A DNA stretch of 12,104 bases, from positions 425,852-437,955 of the forward strand of contig GG745364.1 of NCBI GenBank assembly GCA_000151295.1. The letters are read 5' to 3'. Origin of the DNA: Allomyces macrogynus ATCC 38327 (taxonomy: Eukaryota; Blastocladiomycota; Blastocladiomycetes; Blastocladiales; Blastocladiaceae). The notes under the pieces were generated by a model that saw only the letters and a list, made by a program, of their open reading frames with translations, made no database searches and had not been told where the DNA came from. Of this stretch, positions 6,985 to 12,104 are shown piece after piece (within the stretch, counting starts at the first letter, position 1; the number at the start of each line of letters is the position of its first letter). The position numbers and the translations under genes are program-made.

Positions 6985-9003
6985 ATGTTCCAGTTCAAGG
7001 CACCGTTCGGGTTCAGCAAGCAGCCGCAGCAACCGGCCGCGCCGCCCGTGGCCCCGGCACTGGCTGCCGCGCCCGCGCAGACTGCGTTTGACCCATTCAA
7101 CAACATGGGCAACGCGAACCTGGTGGACCGTACGGTTGCGCTCGCGTGCGTCGAGCTTGGCTGCGTTCATGAACTGACCGACGCGATTTCTCAGACAACC
7201 AGCTCGTGAACGGCATGGCGCAGGTGAACGCGGTCATGGCTGACGCGCCCATGGTCTACGCGCCGCCGCCGCGTACGCTCTGCTCGCCGCCGCCGCGATC
7301 ACGCGCAAGATCTGACTGACGCTGCGCGCGCCTCGTGGATTTTGCTCTAGCACCGGCCGCGATGGGGCCGCCCAAGGGGATCCCGAGCTCGCGCCAGGCG
7401 AAGCGCGACCGCGACAGCGGCAAGACGCGTACGCATTCGGATTTCCTTGGATTCGTCCTGCACTCCCAGGCACCCTTCGCTCACGACGCCACCTTCCCAA
7501 CCATGGAGAGATATTCGAGTCGGTGATTCCGCAAGTCCCGACCGGTCGCAGAAAAGTGCAGGCCAAGGGCAGCAAGGGCATTCGGCAGAACGACTCTGCG
7601 GGGACCGGTTCGCAGGAGAACGCCCACGGCCTGATGGCCGCGAGTGCACCGACTCTTCCCCCGCCACCGCCTGTGCAGACGGGGCTCGGGAGGTTTGCGT
7701 CGATGTTTGGGATCGCGGCCATGGCCGCGGGGCTGCCGCCCCCGCCGCCGGCCACCACGTCCCCGGTCGACCAGCCGCCGCAGCCGCCGGCCAACAGCCT
7801 GTCCCTCCCGTTCCCGCAGCCGTCGAACGGTTGGATCCCGCGCATCCCCGGCTACCCGCACCATGTCGACTTTGCCAAAGTCGTGACGCTCATCAAGCCG
7901 CACGAAATGGCTGACTTTGCCGCGTGGCAGTGGGACCGGATCGCACGCGAGTACCAGAGCCTGCTCCCCGAGGCCGTAACCGCGGCGGCCGCGCACACGG
8001 TCGCCGTCGAAGACCCGATGCAGGTCGACGCGCCTGCGGCCAAGCGGCGCCGCACGATCTCGTTTGCGAACGCGATTGCGGGCATGTTTGGTGGAGGGAC
8101 CCCGGCGCCGCCGCCGCAACGCCCGGATTTCCCGAGTTTGCACGAGGGTAAGTCGCTCGAGGACCAGTACATGCTGCATGCGCGGCCGACCGTGTTTGCG
8201 CCTCTCGTCGACACGCAGGTCCCGCGCGTGCTCGAGTACTTGCTCACGTACCTGTGGCGCGAGGACATTATCGAGCGCGAGGGGATTTTCCGGTGCAGTG
8301 GCGACAACGGCCGCCGGATGGGCGTGTACCGCCTCGTGTCCGCTTACGGGAAATACAACATCGTGCCCGATATCCCGCCGAGCTGCCATTTAGAAGTCGC
8401 CGAAACCGCGAAACAGTACCTGCGGGAGGTACCGGGCGGGATCGTGCCCGAGACGTGTACGCCGTTCATCAAGGGTACGGTCGGTTCCCGTTCGATTTTT
8501 GGTGAGATGAACGGCACCGCGCTGACGGGTCTCCCGTGTCGAATTTTCTAGCCGTCATGACAATGGGCCAAGAGGGTCGCATGACCAAGGACCAGGCCGC
8601 GATCGCGCTCCAGAAGGCGCTGTTTACGCTCAGCCCATGGAACTTGGCGTTGCTCCAGGCCACGCTGGCGCTCGCACTGCGCATACGCGAGTTTGGGATA
8701 AAGAACAAGCTTGCGACGAGCGAGGCGATTGCCGTCATCTTTGGGCCCATCGTGTTCCGCGACAGTGACCTGTCGGGAGCCACGAGCTGGGACTGGTAAG
8801 TTGGCGTTGGCGTTGGCGCACGAGCGCGCGTGCGCGTTGGGGCTGGATGAATACTCACGTGCGTTTTGTGCGCGGATGCTAGGATGAAAATCGCCTTTGC
8901 GCTTCTGATGGAGCACCCGATCGACACGTGGTTCCGGATCCAGATTGCCGACTTGCCCGAAGGAATGCAGGCCTCAGTCGTGCCGCTTGGGCCGTTCGCA
9001 TAG
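6985..9003 (+). CDS. RhoGAP-domain protein, six exons
   Basis: The exons are 6985-7129, 7195-7272, 7351-7428, 7509-8474, 8552-8795 and 8883-9003, giving 543 aa. Every junction keeps frame. Donors are GTACGG, GTACGC, GTACGC, GTACGG and GTAAGT; acceptors are TCAG, CTAG, GGAG, CTAG and CTAG. The N-terminus (MFQFKAPFGF) and residues to about 330 are Pro/Ala/Gln-rich and probably disordered, with polyproline runs (possible SH3 or profilin ligands) and a KRRR basic patch at 279-282. The RhoGAP domain spans roughly 328-520. EGIFRCSG carries the likely arginine finger Arg362, KQYLREVP matches the conserved LK.YLRELP helix, and FGPIVF (486-491) matches the FGP.L motif. The usual Asn before FGP is missing (Glu480/Ala481). 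RhoGAPs speed GTP hydrolysis on Rho, Rac or Cdc42 to control actin and polarity. The specific GTPase cannot be told. Confidence 0.9.
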
Positions 9004-9383
9004 TGGATGGACGACGCGAGCGCGAGGTTGGGTATTTGCGTACGTTTGGTGGCCGGGTCCGTGGGGGGCTCGACGCGGTCGACGACTTGGATGGATGAGT
9101 TCCGGACGTGGGACATGGAGCGGTTCCGCTTGCTGGCAGTGGTGGACTGGATCGACGTGCGTGGGTCGGTGGGGAGAGAGGAGGTATACCAATAAATCCG
9201 TTCTTTACTATTGGTCGTGAGAGCGCGATGGTACTCGCGATCGCCGGCGATCAGGCTTTGCGGACTTGTGCGCGTCTCAACATTCGACAGGGACATCGCT
9301 AGCTCTTCGACATTTTGACACGCAAAAGGCTTTCAAAACCGGCTCAATATACATACTTCACCCAACATTCTTGCGCTAAAAAC
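9004..9383. other. Convergent intergenic region between RhoGAP and Iml1 genes
   Basis: This 380-nt gap lies between facing stop codons. An AATAAA at 9191-9196 is the best end signal for the RhoGAP transcript. From 9290 to 9383 the sequence is AT-richer and would hold the Iml1 3' UTR, with no AATAAA on the minus strand. An open frame continues past the RhoGAP TAG to 9195; I treat it as untranslated. Confidence 0.5.
9191..9196 (+). terminator. Polyadenylation signal AATAAA for the RhoGAP gene
   Basis: The canonical hexamer lies 187 nt after the RhoGAP stop, in the gap between convergent genes. Distance and orientation are reasonable for a fungal 3' UTR. Confidence 0.5.
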
Positions 9384-12104
9384 TCACTCCTCGCCCGGCA
9401 TCCCCGGCCCCACCGTCCCGCTCCGCGACACCGGCAGCCCACCAATTTGCTGCGCCTGCGGCAATGGCGGCGTCGCCTGCGGCGACCCTCCACCACCCGC
9501 CGTCGCTGTCCCCGTGGTCAAACCATAATACCCCGCCGGGAACCCCGGCGACGGCGGTTCCAGCGCGGGCGTCGCGACGCGCGACAGTGAGCTCGACCTT
9601 GACTGCAGCGGCGACGCGCCCAACGACATCCCCGCAGCCGCGGCCGCACCCCACCGTGGCGCCGGCGTGTGCGGCTGCGACGGCACGCGCACGTTCACGA
9701 GTCCAGGCGCGTCGACGAGTTCCTCGGCGATTCCGGCGGCCGCGGGACCCGCGCGGAGCGAGTCGGACAGGGATTGCCAGACCGTGGTGAGGAAGTCGGC
9801 GTCCCGGCAATAGTGCAGGAAACTGTGCCGCAGTTGGTCGACGTTGCATGCGGCGGTGCGGTCGCAGTCCTTGGGCGTCAGCAGGGGTGGGGGAGTGGGG
9901 GAGTGGGTCGCGGATGCGGCGAGGGCGGGGGTGGTAGGTGGGGCCACAGTCGCGGAGGACGAGAGCATGTGTTGCTGCGCATGCGACGGGATGTAGCTCT
10001 GCCCACCAGCGGCAGCGGCCGCGGCGGCCGCGGAAGGGGCAGAACTGCTCGCGGCATTCGTCGACCGCGTCGACGGCGCCGCAGTGGTCTGGTAGACTGG
10101 GTTCGGGATCCACAGGAGCCCCATGGCTGCGGGCCTTACGAGCACGTACACCGTCCCTGACCGGTGAATGTACTGTGAGTACTCGATCGGACGCCTTGCG
10201 CACGACAGCGACACGGCTCCCTTTGGGAACTTGGAATCGGCCTCGAGATCGAGCACAAACCCAAACATTTTCACGAGCGCCGTCTCGTAAAACAGCGGCA
10301 CAACACTGGCCACGTCGGCGTCAGCGATGGGCGGCGGCGGGACCGCCAAGTGCACGACCGTGTGCGTGTGGAACGCGGCCTCGTCCGAGGCGAGCTTCAC
10401 TTGATCGATCGGCGCCTGCACCATCTTGAGCGCCGACCGCTCGGCCTGCCTTGCCCATTCGCGGAAAAGTTCCGCGAGCAGCCACGTCGTCGAATTGAGC
10501 CAATGGATCTGCACCGAGTAACAGTGCCGCGCGTGGTGCGTCGTGTCCATGTGCATCACCGCGCCCTGCTTGCGGTCGCACTTGTGGTCCTTGTCGAGGT
10601 TGATCGCCACTTTGCGCGACAGCTCGAAAGGACGAACCACGGGCGGCGGGCCCACGGGGGACACGATTGCCGCTTTGGTCGGAGTCGTGAGCGGTGCGGG
10701 CGCCACGCGCTGCAGCGACGGCATTGGCGGCGGCAAGAGCGACGCTTGGCTCTGATTCTGCTGCTGGTTCTGAATCGTGCGGTGGAAATACGCCGCGTGG
10801 TGGTGCGGATGATGCGGGCTCTGGCCTGCGGCTGATGGCATCCGCGACCCGTGCACGGGCGTGACCGACGACCCGAGCGAGACATCAGCGCCGTGTCGCG
10901 CCGCCATGCTCGGTGCCAATGGCGCCCCCGTCGTCGCGACCGCCGCGGCCGCCGCGGCCAGCAGCGCCCCCGTCCCTTGATCAGGCGGCGTATGCATACT
11001 GCCTGTCCTCGTCTGCGGCTCCGACGCCGACATGGCGTCCGGCAACGTCGTTTGCGCCGGTTCGTCCGGCACAATATTCTTGGCCGTGCGGAACCACGCG
11101 CCAAACGGCGTCCTCGGCTCCTGCGCCGCCGCCGCCGGGACCGCCGCGGTCGTCCTCAGCTCCTCCTTGACGTACATATCCGCGCGCAACCGGTAATAAT
11201 AGAACCCGTCCAGGAACGCGTGCCGGTTCAGCGCGTGTGCGACGAGCCCGGCCTTGATGAGCTCGTTCCCAATAGCCACGGCTTCGTCGCGCGACTTGAC
11301 GTCCTCCATGTGCTTGACCATCCACTCGACGAGATCCGACCCGAGAAAGACCTTTTCGTAGACGGTCAAGTGCCACCGCCGCGTGCCAATCTTGATACTG
11401 CCCTGCATCGCCGTCACAATCGCCTTCATCCGGTCGAGCGTGATTGGGCCGGCAGTGGTCGCCTGCGCGAGCGCGGCCTCGGTCGCGGAGACGGGCGGGG
11501 ATGCCGTGGGCGCCGGTGGCGGCGCGGATGCCGCAGCTGCAGCTGCAGCGGCAGCCGCGGCGGGCGCGAGACTCCCGCGCCGTAACGACATGAGTGGCGA
11601 GAAATTCGGCGCCGAGGGCGTCAGCGGGGCTTCCTCGTCCCCCGCAACACCCGCGGGCAGTTGCGGGATTTGCTGCAGCATCATTTCGTGCCGCACATGC
11701 GCGGACCGCGTGAGGGACGTGAACTGCACCTTGACCACACTCGGGTCCGCGACGTACTTGTGCATGACCGTCTCCAAAAACTTTTGGAACAGTGCGAGCC
11801 GGTTCTCCTCATCGTCCAACTTGGCCTCGTTCCCCGACCCCAGCGCGGGCGCCGCGTCCATCGGAATCAGAACAAACCGCACGCGGTACATGAAATGCAC
11901 AGCGTCGGCTGCGGCACCCTGGTCGTCATCGTCGTCGTCCGACCCGGAGAGGAGGTGGTCGACGTAGTTCCACTTGAACATGGCGAGCTGCGGGTAATCG
12001 AACGCGGCACGCCGCGCGTGGTACGCCGCCGAGTCCCGCGACCACAGGTGGTACCGGTAGGTTGTCTTGCGCGTCGCGTACTCGAGTTCCGCACGTGAAT
12101 ACAC
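9384..12104 (-). CDS. IML1: Iml1/DEPDC5 homologue, GATOR1 (SEACIT) subunit, C-terminal part, runs off right edge
   Basis: The frame is open from the right edge to a TGA at 9386-9384: 906 codons without an intron and no start in view. Residue numbers count from the edge. Residues 15-80 (YRYHLWSRDSAAYHARR, then WNYVDHLLSG and RVRFVLIP) match the Iml1 block before the DEP domain. A DEP domain lies at about 236-308 (nt 11399-11181), with RRWHLTVYEKVFLGSDLVEW and HAFLDGFYYYRL. Residues 490-660 match the Iml1 C-terminal domain, including HWLNSTTWLLAELFREWARQ, QAERSALKMV and SQYIHRSGTVYVLV. Another conserved block is CNVDQLRHSFLHYCRD near 753. Iml1 with Npr2 and Npr3 forms the GATOR1 GAP complex, which inactivates Gtr1/RagA at the vacuole and represses TORC1 when amino acids are low. 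Oddities are an Asp run (56-61), three poly-Ala tracts, His- and Gln-rich linkers and a ~100-residue low-complexity tail. Confidence 0.94.
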   Translation of the reverse strand: MYSRAELEYATRKTTYRYHLWSRDSAAYHARRAAFDYPQLAMFKWNYVDHLLSGSDDDDDDQGAAADAVHFMYRVRFVLIPMDAAPALGSGNEAKLDDEENRLALFQKFLETVMHKYVADPSVVKVQFTSLTRSAHVRHEMMLQQIPQLPAGVAGDEEAPLTPSAPNFSPLMSLRRGSLAPAAAAAAAAAAASAPPPAPTASPPVSATEAALAQATTAGPITLDRMKAIVTAMQGSIKIGTRRWHLTVYEKVFLGSDLVEWMVKHMEDVKSRDEAVAIGNELIKAGLVAHALNRHAFLDGFYYYRLRADMYVKEELRTTAAVPAAAAQEPRTPFGAWFRTAKNIVPDEPAQTTLPDAMSASEPQTRTGSMHTPPDQGTGALLAAAAAAVATTGAPLAPSMAARHGADVSLGSSVTPVHGSRMPSAAGQSPHHPHHHAAYFHRTIQNQQQNQSQASLLPPPMPSLQRVAPAPLTTPTKAAIVSPVGPPPVVRPFELSRKVAINLDKDHKCDRKQGAVMHMDTTHHARHCYSVQIHWLNSTTWLLAELFREWARQAERSALKMVQAPIDQVKLASDEAAFHTHTVVHLAVPPPPIADADVASVVPLFYETALVKMFGFVLDLEADSKFPKGAVSLSCARRPIEYSQYIHRSGTVYVLVRPAAMGLLWIPNPVYQTTAAPSTRSTNAASSSAPSAAAAAAAAGGQSYIPSHAQQHMLSSSATVAPPTTPALAASATHSPTPPPLLTPKDCDRTAACNVDQLRHSFLHYCRDADFLTTVWQSLSDSLRAGPAAAGIAEELVDAPGLVNVRVPSQPHTPAPRWGAAAAAGMSLGASPLQSRSSSLSRVATPALEPPSPGFPAGYYGLTTGTATAGGGGSPQATPPLPQAQQIGGLPVSRSGTVGPGMPGEE

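Noticed and set aside
7481..8389. Minus-strand open frame of about 300 codons, Arg/His-rich
   Set aside because: It is antisense to the RhoGAP coding exon, whose domain motifs are unambiguous.
1..12104. Transposon or horizontally acquired island
   Set aside because: I saw no transposase motifs, terminal inverted repeats or target-site duplications, and GC content and intron style are consistent across the window.
1..12104. Functional cluster of inositol/TOR signalling genes
   Set aside because: The genes are oriented differently, have separate promoters and belong to general housekeeping families. Adjacency alone does not support a shared pathway.

Overview
The window reads as nuclear DNA of a GC-rich fungus. 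The genes are eukaryotic: short introns (65-126 nt) with GT..AG ends and CTAAC/CTGAC/CTCAC-like branch sites, pyrimidine-rich leaders, no Shine-Dalgarno spacing, and fungal families (Tim10, Aur1-like PAP2 enzyme, Iml1). High GC, alanine/proline/serine-rich disordered tracts and sparse short introns would suit an early-diverging zoosporic fungus such as a Blastocladiomycota member. That placement is inference; a GC-rich basidiomycete is not excluded.

Layout from left to right. (1) A partial unrecognised gene on the minus strand runs off the left edge. (2) A 558-nt divergent promoter region with a 12-bp tandem repeat and a TCACGTGA palindrome separates it from (3) a two-exon Nudix hydrolase of the diphosphoinositol-polyphosphate phosphohydrolase type, plus strand. 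(4) A two-exon Tim10 small-TIM chaperone follows, plus strand. (5) An Aur1-like (inositol phosphorylceramide synthase type, PAP2) gene lies on the minus strand and converges on tim10. Its C-terminal catalytic part is clean, but its N-terminal part changes frame and holds an in-frame TAG. (6) A ~840-nt divergent intergenic region with a CGT microsatellite leads to (7) an S/T/P/A-rich disordered protein on the plus strand with no family I recognise, followed by an AATAAA site. (8) A 476-nt promoter region holds an inverted repeat around an E-box. (9) A six-exon RhoGAP protein (543 aa) follows on the plus strand. (10) Converging on it from the right edge is the C-terminal ~906 codons of Iml1/DEPDC5, a GATOR1/SEACIT subunit, minus strand.

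These are mostly independent housekeeping and signalling genes, not an operon or a cluster. There is a loose theme of inositol and membrane signalling (inositol pyrophosphate turnover, IPC synthesis, Rho GTPase control, TORC1 control through Iml1), but neighbourhood alone does not show a joint function. I found no mobile element, CRISPR array, tRNA or rRNA. The points most worth a second look are the broken 5' half of the Aur1-like gene, the RhoGAP domain that keeps its arginine finger but not its usual asparagine, and the uniform intron architecture.
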